Below, piece after piece: positions 9,300 to 17,772 of a stretch of DNA of 64,000 nt. The position numbers were made by a program, and so were the translations under genes. The notes under the pieces are model-generated. The model had not been told where the DNA came from. It was given only the letters and a program-made list of their open reading frames with translations, and ran no database searches. This DNA comes from Virgibacillus ndiopensis (GTDB lineage: Bacteria; Bacillota; Bacilli; Bacillales; Amphibacillaceae), in the NCBI RefSeq assembly GCF_900187325.1, contig NZ_FZMZ01000006.1:868001-932000 (forward strand), written 5' to 3'. Each line of letters begins with the position of its first letter. Position 1 is the stretch's first letter.

Positions 9300-10505
9300 G
9301 TGGAACAGCTATACAGTAATTTAGATGATGTATATGATGAGATTGTTGAAATACGAAGATATCTTCATCAACATCCTGAACTATCTTTTGAGGAAGAGAA
9401 CACCGCAGCGTATATTGCAGACTATCATACAAATTTAGGTCATAAAGTTCGTACCAATGTTGGGGGTAATGGGGTTTTAGCCTATTTAAAGGGAGATAAG
9501 CCTGGACCAACAGTAGCATTACGAGCGGATTTCGATGCACTCCCAATTCAGGAACAAACCGATGTTCCTTTTATATCAGTTAATGAGGGTGTTATGCATG
9601 CCTGTGGTCATGATGGACATACAGCGACATTGTTAGGCCTTGCAAAAGTTTTGAATGGATTGAAATCTGAAATAGAAGGTACAGTTGTATTTTTACATCA
9701 ACATGCTGAGGAACTTCCCCCAGGTGGTGCGATTTCAATGATTGAGGATGGGTGTCTTGATGGTGTAGATGTCATATTTGGTACGCATTTACAAGCGCAA
9801 ATGCCACTTGGTGAAATTGGATATCGAACCGGCGCTCTTCAAGCCGCTCCAGATCGTTTTGATATAAAGATTCAAGGTCAAGGTGGACATGGGGCATACC
9901 CACACGATACGAAAGACAGCATTGTAATTGGTGGACAGTTAATCAACAATTTACAACAAATTGTCAGTAGAAGGATTGATCCATTAGATTTAGCTGTTGT
10001 ATCGGTCTGTAATTTTGAAGCGAAAAATCCTTACAATGTGATTGCCGACACTGCTGAATTAACAGGAACTGTCCGGACATTTAAAGAAGAGACTCGTAAT
10101 TTTATAGAAAACGAGATAGAAAGAGTTGTACAGGGGACGTGCCAGGTCTCTGGTGCTGATTACGAGTATACGTACACTCGTGGCTATCCAACCCTGGTTA
10201 ATCACAAAGCAGAAACAGAATTTGTTGCAGAAATTGCAAGGAACGTTCCAGGTATTGAATCGGTTAATGAAACTCCACAGATTATGGGTGGAGAAGATTT
10301 TTCTTATTATTTACAACATGTAAAAGGAACCTTTTTCTTCACAGGTGCCAAAATTTCGGAACAGGAAATAACTTACCCTCATCATCATCCAAAATTTAAT
10401 ATCAATGAGCGTGCATTATTATATGCTGCGAAGGTTTTGGGGAAAGCAGCATTACAATACATGAAAGAACATGCACATCAACGTATTAAGAATGTTAGTC
10501 AATAA
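9300..10505 (+). CDS. M20D amidohydrolase (hippurate/N-acyl amino acid hydrolase family)
   Basis: This is a metal-dependent amidohydrolase that removes acyl groups from N-acyl amino acids or related amides. Metal site residues are visible as HACGHDGH (Cys102, His104), HAEELPPGG (Glu137/Glu138) and GTHL (His163), with a C-terminal GGEDFSYY and HHHPKF. The frame opens at GTG 9291, but AAGGAG ends just before that codon; GTG 9300 lies about 7 bases from the site and is chosen. About 401 residues is normal. A hairpin and then two membrane protein genes follow, which suggests a substrate carrier for this enzyme. Confidence 0.9.
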   Translation: MEQLYSNLDDVYDEIVEIRRYLHQHPELSFEEENTAAYIADYHTNLGHKVRTNVGGNGVLAYLKGDKPGPTVALRADFDALPIQEQTDVPFISVNEGVMHACGHDGHTATLLGLAKVLNGLKSEIEGTVVFLHQHAEELPPGGAISMIEDGCLDGVDVIFGTHLQAQMPLGEIGYRTGALQAAPDRFDIKIQGQGGHGAYPHDTKDSIVIGGQLINNLQQIVSRRIDPLDLAVVSVCNFEAKNPYNVIADTAELTGTVRTFKEETRNFIENEIERVVQGTCQVSGADYEYTYTRGYPTLVNHKAETEFVAEIARNVPGIESVNETPQIMGGEDFSYYLQHVKGTFFFTGAKISEQEITYPHHHPKFNINERALLYAAKVLGKAALQYMKEHAHQRIKNVSQ

Positions 10506-10518
10506 TCTGGTAATAAAA

Positions 10519-10540
10519 GGAGCCTTATTTTTAAGGCTCC
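10519..10540 (+). promoter_or_regulatory. Intercistronic hairpin between amidohydrolase and membrane genes
   Basis: GGAGCCTTA pairs perfectly with TAAGGCTCC around a TTTT loop, 14 bases after the amidohydrolase stop. No T-run follows, so it is more likely an RNA-stabilising or processing hairpin than a terminator. Confidence 0.5.
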
Positions 10541-10562
10541 CTAAATAAGGGGGCATAGGAAT

Positions 10563-11375
10563 ATGGATCAAGTTCTGAATATGTGGAAAGACTGGCGGTT
10601 GCATATACTTGTATTTGCGATAGTCATTGTAACGGAATTTATTGGTATACATGAATTAAAAATAGGTCCTGGTGTGATTTTACTATTACCGATGCTTTAT
10701 GCAGTTATTATTGGAATTGGGTTATACTTCACACCACTTGTGAAGGAAAAGCAATCTATTAATGCTGAACCGCTTGTTTTTATTTCGGTTACGTTACTTG
10801 TTGCGAAATTTGGTGTACAGGCAGGTCCAGCATTGCCACAATTAATAGAAGCAGGCTGGGCATTGGTTTTACAAGAACTAGGTAATTTAGGAACTATATT
10901 TTTAGCGCTGCCAGTAGCAATTTATCTCGGGTTAAAACGTGAAAGTATTGGAATGACCCACTCGATTGGTAGAGAGCCAAATTTGGCACTAATTACAGAT
11001 AAATATGGTTTGTCTTCTCCAGAGGGACGTGGTGTTATGGCTATCTATATATTTGGTACAGTTTTCGGATCAATTTTTATGGGACTGGCTTCGGGATTGT
11101 TAGCAACCATTACGCCACTTCATCCGTATTCCTTTGCAATGGCAACCGGAATTGGAAGCGGAAGTATGACTGCGGCTTCATTGGGACCACTTGTTGCTGC
11201 ATTTCCTGATAAGGCAGAAATGATTACTGCATTTTCTGGTGCAAGTAACCTTCTTACATCTGTAACAGGACTATATGCTAGTATTTTTATTGGGTTACCC
11301 TTGACGGAAAAACTTTATAAAGTAATGACGAAGCGGAAAAAAGAAAATCCAACAAATAGTACGAAGGTGGTGTAG
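10563..11375 (+). CDS. Polytopic membrane protein, DUF3100 type
   Basis: This 270-residue protein has about seven or eight hydrophobic segments and glycine-rich loops (MATGIGSGSMTAASLGPLVAAFP near residues 195-217 is in the most conserved-looking part). I recognise the pattern of the DUF3100 family, whose function is not established. The ATG follows a GGGGGC site. The next gene begins within its stop codon, so the two products are probably made together. Location after an M20D amidohydrolase suggests a carrier for an N-acyl amino acid or its product. Family is assigned from memory; transport is inferred. Confidence 0.65.
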   Translation: MDQVLNMWKDWRLHILVFAIVIVTEFIGIHELKIGPGVILLLPMLYAVIIGIGLYFTPLVKEKQSINAEPLVFISVTLLVAKFGVQAGPALPQLIEAGWALVLQELGNLGTIFLALPVAIYLGLKRESIGMTHSIGREPNLALITDKYGLSSPEGRGVMAIYIFGTVFGSIFMGLASGLLATITPLHPYSFAMATGIGSGSMTAASLGPLVAAFPDKAEMITAFSGASNLLTSVTGLYASIFIGLPLTEKLYKVMTKRKKENPTNSTKVV

Positions 11376-11836
11376 TGACAATGTTGAAAAGCGTTCAGGA
11401 ATGGGTATTGTTATTTATCATTATTGGTTTCATTATAGTCATCGGGAATTGGATTGGATACAATGTCATGCCCTTAGATGCACTTCCAGGTATTATTGTT
11501 TTGATTGCGATTAGTTTAGCAGGATTAATTATCCATCGGCTTATTCCTTATAAAAAAGTTCCTAGTATCGCATATATAGGTATACTGGCTTTTGTTTTAA
11601 CGATTCCAGGGGTTCCTGGATCGCAGCAACTTGTTTCGTGGACATCTGAGGTTAATCTTTTGGCCATTGCGACACCAATTTTAGCTTATGCTGGAATATC
11701 TATAGGTCGATCTTGGACAGATTTTGCTAAACTGGGGTGGAAAACAGTTGTTATTGGGATGTGTGTATTACTTGGAACCTACTTAGGATCTGCTGTAGTT
11801 GCCGAAATTATATTAAGAATACAGGGGATTATTTAG
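11375..11836 (+). CDS. Small membrane partner of the DUF3100-type protein
   Basis: This 150-residue protein has four or five hydrophobic segments covering almost all of its length and no recognised catalytic motif. GTG 11375 overlaps the stop codon of the previous gene by one base; ATG 11381 is an equally good start two codons later, with AAGGTGG upstream. Tight coupling, like that of two-part carriers, suggests that it forms a complex with the upstream protein. I do not recognise a named family with confidence. A strong terminator follows. Confidence 0.7.
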   Translation: MTMLKSVQEWVLLFIIIGFIIVIGNWIGYNVMPLDALPGIIVLIAISLAGLIIHRLIPYKKVPSIAYIGILAFVLTIPGVPGSQQLVSWTSEVNLLAIATPILAYAGISIGRSWTDFAKLGWKTVVIGMCVLLGTYLGSAVVAEIILRIQGII

Positions 11837-11877
11837 GAGAATACTTGTGGTCAACAATGCCCTTTAGAATAAATAAA

Positions 11878-11925
11878 ACGAGAAATGGATCCAGATTTAT
11901 ACTGGATTCGTTTCTCGTTCTATTT
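11878..11925 (+). terminator. Strong hairpin terminator before maf
   Basis: A 17-base arm (11878-11894, ACGAGAAATGGATCCAG) pairs along its full length with 11902-11918, using two G-U pairs, around a 7-base loop. The downstream T-run is short (TTCTATTT). It separates the amidohydrolase/carrier unit from maf. Confidence 0.7.
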
Positions 11926-12020
11926 GGGCAATTTTGAAGCCCTACCGTTCTTATTGTGGTAGTATGAAAATAGTTTATAACATATACAGCATTTATTTTT
12001 TTGTACTGGAGGTTACTTTC

Positions 12021-12584
12021 ATGTCACGACAACTTGTTTTAGCATCGTCATCACCGAGAAGACAAGAACTTTTGAAGCAGATTAATATCCCATTTATTGT
12101 TCGCAAGCAGGATGTAGATGAATCATTAATTCAAACAGATTCTCCGCTGGAAAAGGTTAAAGAATTGGCTTTGTTAAAGGGGAGAAATGCTGAGATTATG
12201 AATGATGATGAAGTAATAATAGCAGCGGACACGGTTGTATCCTACGAAAACCAAATTTTTGAGAAGCCAAAAAATAAACAAGATGCTTTTAACATGTTGT
12301 CAACGCTAAACGGCAATGTCCATGAGGTATATACTGGTGTAATGATTCGAACAAATAACGACGAACGTGTGTTTATTGAAAAAACGTTAGTAGAATTTTG
12401 GGCTTTATCACATGATGAAATCGAGTCGTATATTTCAACGCAAGATCCTTTTGATAAAGCTGGTGCATATGGTATTCAAACGAAAGGGGCAATATTAGTT
12501 AAGAAGATTACCGGTGATTATTATAATGTTGTTGGCTTGCCGATATCTCGTGTTGTAAGGGAACTTAGGAATTTTTTGGTGTAG
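12021..12584 (+). CDS. maf: Maf nucleoside triphosphate pyrophosphatase
   Basis: This cytoplasmic house-cleaning enzyme hydrolyses non-canonical or thymidine/uridine triphosphates; in Bacillus its overproduction inhibits septum formation. The N-terminal SSSPRRQELL loop and AADTVV with FEKPKN are the family signatures. An open frame extends upstream to 11934, but TGGAGG at 12007-12012 and the family N-terminus fix the start at ATG 12021, giving 187 residues, the usual length. It is the only obvious housekeeping gene in the left half and is unrelated to its catabolic neighbours. Confidence 0.95.
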   Translation: MSRQLVLASSSPRRQELLKQINIPFIVRKQDVDESLIQTDSPLEKVKELALLKGRNAEIMNDDEVIIAADTVVSYENQIFEKPKNKQDAFNMLSTLNGNVHEVYTGVMIRTNNDERVFIEKTLVEFWALSHDEIESYISTQDPFDKAGAYGIQTKGAILVKKITGDYYNVVGLPISRVVRELRNFLV

Positions 12585-12624
12585 GTTTTAGGGCATCTTT
12601 TAATGTTCCTTGTAAATAGTTACG

Positions 12625-12668
12625 GTTAGTTAATTTGTGGATTTACGCTACTAGAACTAACTTTTTTT
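12625..12668 (+). terminator. Terminator after maf
   Basis: GTTAGTT (12625-12631) pairs with AACTAAC (12655-12661) and is followed by seven T. The loop region contains a smaller possible pairing. Confidence 0.6.
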
Positions 12669-12717
12669 ATTTTTACTAGCAGATTGAAGCGACTTTGAAA
12701 AATAGGGGAGTAAATTT

Positions 12718-13623
12718 ATGCTTAAAATTTACATTCTTTTGTTCATGGTAATGATGATGTGGGGGTTAAATGTATCTGCGTTAAAGGTGCTAGTGGATGC
12801 TGTTGACCCGATGTTGTTGACGTCCGTTCGAATTATGACTGCAGGTATTGTTGTTTTGGTAATTTGCTCGGTGATGGGGATATTTAGGTTACCACTAAAA
12901 CACGAATGGTTCGTCATTTTGTACATAGCTGTTTTCAATGTTATTTTACATCATTCGCTTGTCGCGTTAGGTATAAATATGACAACGGGGATAAACGCGG
13001 GGTTAATTCTTGGGACAATGCCACTGGTTACTGTGATGATGGCTGTGGTCTTTTTGCGACAGCGTGTTATGTGGCTGAGGATTGCCGGTTTTGTTTTAGG
13101 ATTTGTCGGCGTGATTATAACGACGTTGACTGGTGCTGATGGATTGGCGGCAATTTCATTAGGTGACTTAATTGTATTCCTAGGTGTTGTCGTGCAAGGG
13201 TTTAGTTTTGTATTAATCAGTAAATTGAAACCAACATTTGACCCGCGGTTGGCAACAGGCTACATGCTCGTGCTTGGGTCGATATTTATCTTTTTGTTTA
13301 GTCAGGCTACGGGATCGCCACTGCAGGAAATAACGTATTTATTTGATTGGAAGCTAGGATCAATCTTTTTATTCAGTGCAGTTTTAGCATCGGCATTTGG
13401 TCATATGACTTATAATTATGCCATCAAAAAAGTAGGGGCAGCTGAATCAGCAATTTTCATCAATCTGAATACACTTTTTGCGATTATAGGAGCGTCTCTT
13501 TTTTTAAATGAAGTGATTACGCTAAATCATGTTATTGGATTTATTTTTATTTTATGTGGCGTGTTTTTGGGTGCCGGCACCGTAGAACATTTGGTGTTGA
13601 AGCGGAAGAGAAGAGAGGCGTAA
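12718..13623 (+). CDS. EamA/DMT family transporter
   Basis: This 301-residue membrane protein has ten hydrophobic segments in two repeated EamA halves (about 1-135 and 150-290). MMWGLNVSALKVLVD near the N-terminus and GHMTYNYAIKKVGAAESAIFINL in the second half match the drug/metabolite transporter pattern. It is monocistronic by spacing, with a terminator upstream and the GntR promoter downstream. The substrate is unknown; many relatives export amino acids or other metabolites. Confidence 0.9.
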   Translation: MLKIYILLFMVMMMWGLNVSALKVLVDAVDPMLLTSVRIMTAGIVVLVICSVMGIFRLPLKHEWFVILYIAVFNVILHHSLVALGINMTTGINAGLILGTMPLVTVMMAVVFLRQRVMWLRIAGFVLGFVGVIITTLTGADGLAAISLGDLIVFLGVVVQGFSFVLISKLKPTFDPRLATGYMLVLGSIFIFLFSQATGSPLQEITYLFDWKLGSIFLFSAVLASAFGHMTYNYAIKKVGAAESAIFINLNTLFAIIGASLFLNEVITLNHVIGFIFILCGVFLGAGTVEHLVLKRKRREA

Positions 13624-13738
13624 ACACTTACCCATTAGGAAAACGAGATGAAAAGTGGCAAATTCCATCGCCATAGCTATTGAGTATTTTAGCTAGTTTG
13701 GCACGCATGTTTAAATATTAAATTTTCAAAAAACAGTG

Positions 13739-13767
13739 TTGACATTATAATTTTATAATATTATAAT
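13739..13767 (+). promoter_or_regulatory. Consensus sigma-A promoter of the GntR/HutC regulator gene
   Basis: TTGACA (13739-13744), a 17-base spacer and TATAAT (13762-13767) match the vegetative consensus perfectly. The AT-rich operator lies over the whole core promoter, which points to autorepression. Confidence 0.85.
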
Positions 13768-13770
13768 GTT
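13742..13770. promoter_or_regulatory. Operator 1 of the GntR/HutC regulator
   Basis: Bases 13749-13770 match the perfect 22-base core palindrome found at 14586-14607 (half-site AACATTATAAT) at 20 of 22 positions. An additional ACATTATAAT half-site (13742-13751) lies directly upstream. The site covers the spacer and -10 box of the regulator promoter. Confidence 0.65.
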
Positions 13771-13809
13771 TCTTAAAAATATAAACCAAATAGTACTAAG
13801 GAGAAAAAA

Positions 13810-14532
13810 ATGGAATTAAATAAAAGTGTATCTACCCCTTTATATCATCAAATAAAGGACTATTTAGAAGATAAAATTACGAAAGGTGAATGGGAGCCTG
13901 GTTATAGATTACCTACAGAAAAAGAATTAGCTAACCAATTTAATGTAAGTAATATTACAGTAAAGAGAGCAATTCTTGAACTTGTTAATGAAGGTATTCT
14001 TTATAGGAAAAGTGGTAAAGGGACATTCGTTATTAAAAAAGAAGAGCAGGATATTTCTAAGCTGGTTTCACTTCGAAATGAGGCAGACGATGATCAGCAA
14101 CATCCTCACAAAACATTGAGCTTTTCCAAGGTAATGGCAGGTACAAACATCGGGAATCAATTAGAAATTAATTCTGAAGAAATGGTTTATAAAATTAATC
14201 GATTAAAAATTAAAGAAGGCGATCCTGAAGTAATCGAATATTCATTTATACCAAGCGGAGTTTTTCCAGATTTGTCTCAAACAGATATTGAAGATGAGTT
14301 GCTTTATAATATTTTTCTAAAAAAATATGGGATCGAATTAGGAAAGGCAAAGATATTCTTCTCAACTATCATTGCCGATGATTATGAGGCAGATTTATTA
14401 AACGTCCCTAAAGGGGAACAGTTATTTGTACTAGAACGTTATACCGTAACGGTTAAAAACCAAATTATTGAGTATTCCAAATTTATATTAAAACAAGATC
14501 AACCAAGATATTTCCTTGAAGTTCAACTGTGA
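13810..14532 (+). CDS. GntR family transcriptional regulator, HutC subfamily (UTRA domain)
   Basis: This is a 240-residue repressor-type regulator. The N-terminal winged helix (about 8-75) carries PLYHQIKDYLEDKI, GYRLPTEKELANQF and the wing FGTF-like segment KSGKGTFVIKK. The C-terminal UTRA ligand-binding domain (about 95-240) has MVYKINRLKI, EYSFIPSGVFP and FVLERYTV. AAGGAGAAAAAA precedes the ATG. It is followed by a dipeptidase and peptide importer. Repeated palindromes over its own promoter and before two later operons suggest that it controls them. The ligand is unknown and may be an imported peptide or an amino acid product. Confidence 0.93.
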   Translation: MELNKSVSTPLYHQIKDYLEDKITKGEWEPGYRLPTEKELANQFNVSNITVKRAILELVNEGILYRKSGKGTFVIKKEEQDISKLVSLRNEADDDQQHPHKTLSFSKVMAGTNIGNQLEINSEEMVYKINRLKIKEGDPEVIEYSFIPSGVFPDLSQTDIEDELLYNIFLKKYGIELGKAKIFFSTIIADDYEADLLNVPKGEQLFVLERYTVTVKNQIIEYSKFILKQDQPRYFLEVQL

Positions 14533-14583
14533 GTATTTAAAAAGATTTCTAACCAAATAAAATTATTTATATTAAGTAAAATT

Positions 14584-14609
14584 ATAACATTATAATATTA
14601 TAATGTTAT
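14584..14609. promoter_or_regulatory. Operator 2 of the GntR/HutC regulator, perfect palindrome
   Basis: ATAACATTATAAT (14584-14596) is followed at once by its exact reverse complement (14597-14609), a 26-base perfect palindrome without a spacer. It lies in the 212-base leader of the dipeptidase/ABC operon and contains TATAAT on both strands. A weak hairpin (CCTGT...ACAGG, 14629-14644) and a stray AGGAGGG at 14682-14688 are the only other things I see in the leader. Confidence 0.7.
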
Positions 14610-14744
14610 GTTTTAATACAACGAGGTTCCTGTTAAACGACAGGGCTTAGAAATAGCATAGTAAGTAATAGTTCATTTGATAGGAGGGTGATTCACCAAG
14701 CAAATTGTTTATTCAATTAAGTAGATTTTAAGGGAGGTTACAGA

Positions 14745-16088
14745 ATGGAAAGATTACATCAATATGTAAATAGTAAAGCGGATGAGTACATTGAGTGGTT
14801 AATAGAAACATGTAATCAGCCAAGTGTTTCAGCTCAAAACCGTGGAATGAGTGAGATGAAAGATTTAGTTAAGTTTTTTCTTAGAAAAATAAATGCCGAA
14901 ATTGAGGAAATTGAAACAGATGGTTATCCAATTATCTATGGAGAAATTAATAGTGGTAAACCAAAAACGTTAACTTTCTATAATCATTATGATGTTCAAC
15001 CAGAGGACCCGTTACATGAATGGACAAGCGATCCGTTTAAGACGGACATTAGAGAAGGTCAGATTTTTGCCAGGGGAGTCGCTGATAATAAAGGTAATTT
15101 GATTTCTCGTATTTGTGCGGTACATGCCTATCAGCAGGTATATAAAGAATTACCGGTTAATTTGAAATTTATTTTTGAGGGGGAGGAGGAAGTAGGAAGT
15201 CCTCATTTAAAATATTTTGCTACCAATTTTCCTGAAAAGCTTCAAACAGACGGAATAATTTGGGAAGGTGGGGCTCGTGGGGCAATTGATAAACGTCCAC
15301 ATGTAAGTTTAGGCGTTAAGGGGATTTGTTATGTTGAACTAATTTGTAAGGGTGCTAATTATGATTTGCATTCATCTGAAGCAGCAGTAATTGAAAACCC
15401 TGCTTGGAGATTGATTTGGGCATTAAATACAATCAAAAATGAGCAAGAGGAAATATTGATTAAAGGTTTTTATGATGATGTGACTCCTTTAACTCAAAAA
15501 GATAAACAGTTTATTCAAACGATGGACTTTAATGAACAGGAAACAAAGGATATGTACGGTATCAATTCTTTTGTTAAAAACGTCTCTGGTTATGAATTAA
15601 AGGAGCGGTTAACTGCAGCTCCAACCTGTACAATCTGTGGCATTGATTCAGGTTATACGGCTGAAGGTTCTAAAACAGTTTTACCTTCAATTGCTATGGT
15701 AAAGTTGGATTTTAGACTTGTTCCTAACCAAACACCAGAGAGAACCGTTCAGCTATTAAGACAACATTTGGATTCAAATGGATTTGAGGACATTGAAATT
15801 AAACAATCACATGGTCTTACACCCTTTAACACCGATACGGAGCATCCGTTTATTAACGTTGTATTGAAAAGTGTAGACAATGTATATAAAGAGCCACCTG
15901 TTATATTACGTAATTTGGCTGGATCTAGTCCTATGAGTAAGTTATTAAACGAAACATCAATTCCTGCAGTACAAATAGGTGTGGCTAATACACATTCAAA
16001 TTACCATGCTCCAAATGAAAATATTTTTATTGATGATTACATCCAAGGTATTAAAGTAACAGCAAACGTAATTAACAACCTTGGATAA
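14745..16088 (+). CDS. M20 family dipeptidase (ArgE/DapE/CNDP-like)
   Basis: This is a cytoplasmic dinuclear zinc peptidase of 447 residues. The metal and catalytic residues are in view: NHYDVQPEDP (His81, Asp83), GVADNKGN (Asp114, the bridging ligand), EGEEEVGSPH (Glu147 as general base, Glu148) and HSNYHAPNE near the C-terminus for the last histidine. A dimerisation domain lies between about 200 and 310. GGGAGG precedes the ATG. It is the first gene after operator 2 and runs into a complete peptide ABC importer, so it probably cleaves the imported dipeptides. Confidence 0.92.
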   Translation: MERLHQYVNSKADEYIEWLIETCNQPSVSAQNRGMSEMKDLVKFFLRKINAEIEEIETDGYPIIYGEINSGKPKTLTFYNHYDVQPEDPLHEWTSDPFKTDIREGQIFARGVADNKGNLISRICAVHAYQQVYKELPVNLKFIFEGEEEVGSPHLKYFATNFPEKLQTDGIIWEGGARGAIDKRPHVSLGVKGICYVELICKGANYDLHSSEAAVIENPAWRLIWALNTIKNEQEEILIKGFYDDVTPLTQKDKQFIQTMDFNEQETKDMYGINSFVKNVSGYELKERLTAAPTCTICGIDSGYTAEGSKTVLPSIAMVKLDFRLVPNQTPERTVQLLRQHLDSNGFEDIEIKQSHGLTPFNTDTEHPFINVVLKSVDNVYKEPPVILRNLAGSSPMSKLLNETSIPAVQIGVANTHSNYHAPNENIFIDDYIQGIKVTANVINNLG

Positions 16089-16149
16089 ATTTTTATTTAC
16101 AATAATCTGATTATTTTTAATAGTTAAACCGTAAAAAAGGAGGAAGAGA

Positions 16150-17700
16150 ATGAAAATATGTTATAAGTTGCTGTTAGTTGTTTCAATAGTGACGTTTTTA
16201 TTTGTGACGGGATGCAGTAATCAATCATCTGGGGAGGGAAATCAGAACCAAGGTGGGGAAGATAGTTCTACTTTGGTAATCGCTCAAAGTGCAGATTTAA
16301 CGACAATGGATCCGCAAAATTCATTAAGTACCAATGGAGAAAGAGTTTTTAGGAATATGTTTAGTCGTTTATTTTATTGGGATCAAAATATGGAAATACA
16401 ACCGGATGCTGTTGCTGAATATGAACAAATAGATGACGTGACATGGAAGTTCACCTTGAAAGAAGGAATAACCTTTCATAATGGAGATCCTTTAACTGCA
16501 GAGGATGTCAAATTTAGCCTGGAACGTGTTATGAATGATCAGACGCTGAAGGAATTTCCATATTTCAAACAGCTAAAGGAAGTTAATGTTTTAGATGATC
16601 TAAATGTTGAAATCATCACTGATGGACCAATGCCAACTTTATTAAAGGTATTAGCCAAAAGTGGATCAGATATTCTACCGAAAGATTATTTTGAAGAAGT
16701 AGGATTGGAAGAGTTTCAAAAGAATCCAATTGGATCCGGCCCATACAAGTATGTTGAATGGGTGCATGACGATAGGGTGGTTCTAGAACCTTATAAAGAT
16801 TATTTTGGAGACGCACCAAAATGGGAAAATGTTGAGGTTAGATCAATTACAGAAAGCTCTACACGTGTTGGGGAATTACTTACCGGCGGTGTTGATATCG
16901 CTACTGATATACCACCTAATGAATGGGAACGTGTAGATGGTGATGAAAGTGTTGAACTCGTTACAGGCGATACAACAAGAGTAATGCTGCTAGTAATGCG
17001 GACAACTGAGGGAGCAGTTACTTCCGATCCTAAAGTAAGAAAAGCAATTGATTTAGCAATTGATCAACAAGCTATTGTAGATTCTCTTTTAAAAGGGACA
17101 GGTGTACCAGTTCGATCACGTGTTCCGGAAGGAGTCTTTGGCTCAAATCCTGATTTATATGACTCGTATGTTTATGACGTTGAGAAGGCAAAAGATTTGC
17201 TTGCTGAGGCTGGTTATGAGGATGGAGTTGAGATAAAGCTGACAGCACCAAAAGGCAGGTATCCACTTGATGGTGAGGTTGCACAACTAATTGCATCCAT
17301 GCTAGGCAAAGTTGGGATTACTGTCAATCTCGAATTATTGGAATCGAGTGCATTTCTGGATGTTTATAACTCGAATTCAAATAAAGAAATGATCATGATA
17401 GGTTTAGCCGATGGTTTGTTTGATGCTTCCTATTCACTTGTTCACTATACAAAGGATCGTGCAAAGGGACAAACGGATTATTATAACAAAGAAGTTGAAC
17501 AACTTTACAATGATGCTGGACGTAACCTAGATGAAGAAGAACGTTTGGAACAGTATAAGCGGATTCAGGAAATTGTCGCGGAAGAAAGACCACATATCTT
17601 TTTATATCAACAAGGAATGAATTATGGTGTTAGCGAGGATATTAACTTCAAACCGCGGTTAGATGCAGTATTCCTTTTTGATGACATAACGACGAAATAA
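16150..17700 (+). CDS. dppE: Peptide ABC transporter substrate-binding lipoprotein (SBP family 5)
   Basis: This is the extracellular receptor of a Dpp/Opp-type importer. A signal peptide ends in the lipobox FVTGC. Hallmarks of family 5 are SADLTTMDPQN at the mature start, ITFHNGDPLTAEDVKFSLERV near residues 110-130 (conserved core of the family) and PIGSGPYKY. At 516 residues the length is normal. A strong hairpin after the stop codon separates it from the permease genes. Ligand specificity (dipeptide, opine or N-alkyl amino acid conjugate) cannot be read directly. Confidence 0.93.
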   Translation: MKICYKLLLVVSIVTFLFVTGCSNQSSGEGNQNQGGEDSSTLVIAQSADLTTMDPQNSLSTNGERVFRNMFSRLFYWDQNMEIQPDAVAEYEQIDDVTWKFTLKEGITFHNGDPLTAEDVKFSLERVMNDQTLKEFPYFKQLKEVNVLDDLNVEIITDGPMPTLLKVLAKSGSDILPKDYFEEVGLEEFQKNPIGSGPYKYVEWVHDDRVVLEPYKDYFGDAPKWENVEVRSITESSTRVGELLTGGVDIATDIPPNEWERVDGDESVELVTGDTTRVMLLVMRTTEGAVTSDPKVRKAIDLAIDQQAIVDSLLKGTGVPVRSRVPEGVFGSNPDLYDSYVYDVEKAKDLLAEAGYEDGVEIKLTAPKGRYPLDGEVAQLIASMLGKVGITVNLELLESSAFLDVYNSNSNKEMIMIGLADGLFDASYSLVHYTKDRAKGQTDYYNKEVEQLYNDAGRNLDEEERLEQYKRIQEIVAEERPHIFLYQQGMNYGVSEDINFKPRLDAVFLFDDITTK

Positions 17701-17718
17701 AATAGTTTAGCTAATAGT

Positions 17719-17751
17719 GGCAGGTCTGGATATTAAGTATCTGGACCTGCC
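17719..17751 (+). promoter_or_regulatory. Intercistronic hairpin between receptor and permease genes
   Basis: GGCAGGTC (17719-17726) pairs with GACCTGCC (17744-17751); the inner part pairs in part and ATAG/CTAT can extend it outside. No T-run follows. It probably protects the receptor mRNA or attenuates transcription into the permease genes. Confidence 0.55.
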
Positions 17752-17772
17752 TGCTATAAGGGAGGTTTGGTT

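Noticed and set aside
11934-12020. An N-terminal extension of Maf
   Set aside because: The extension has no family match, and TGGAGG before ATG 12021 gives the normal Maf N-terminus.
14682-14720. A 10-codon frame (GTG 14688) after a strong AGGAGGG in the leader of the dipeptidase gene, as a leader peptide
   Set aside because: The ribosome site touches the GTG, leaving no spacing, and the peptide has no codon run that would suit attenuation. The weak hairpin at 14629-14644 has no T-run.
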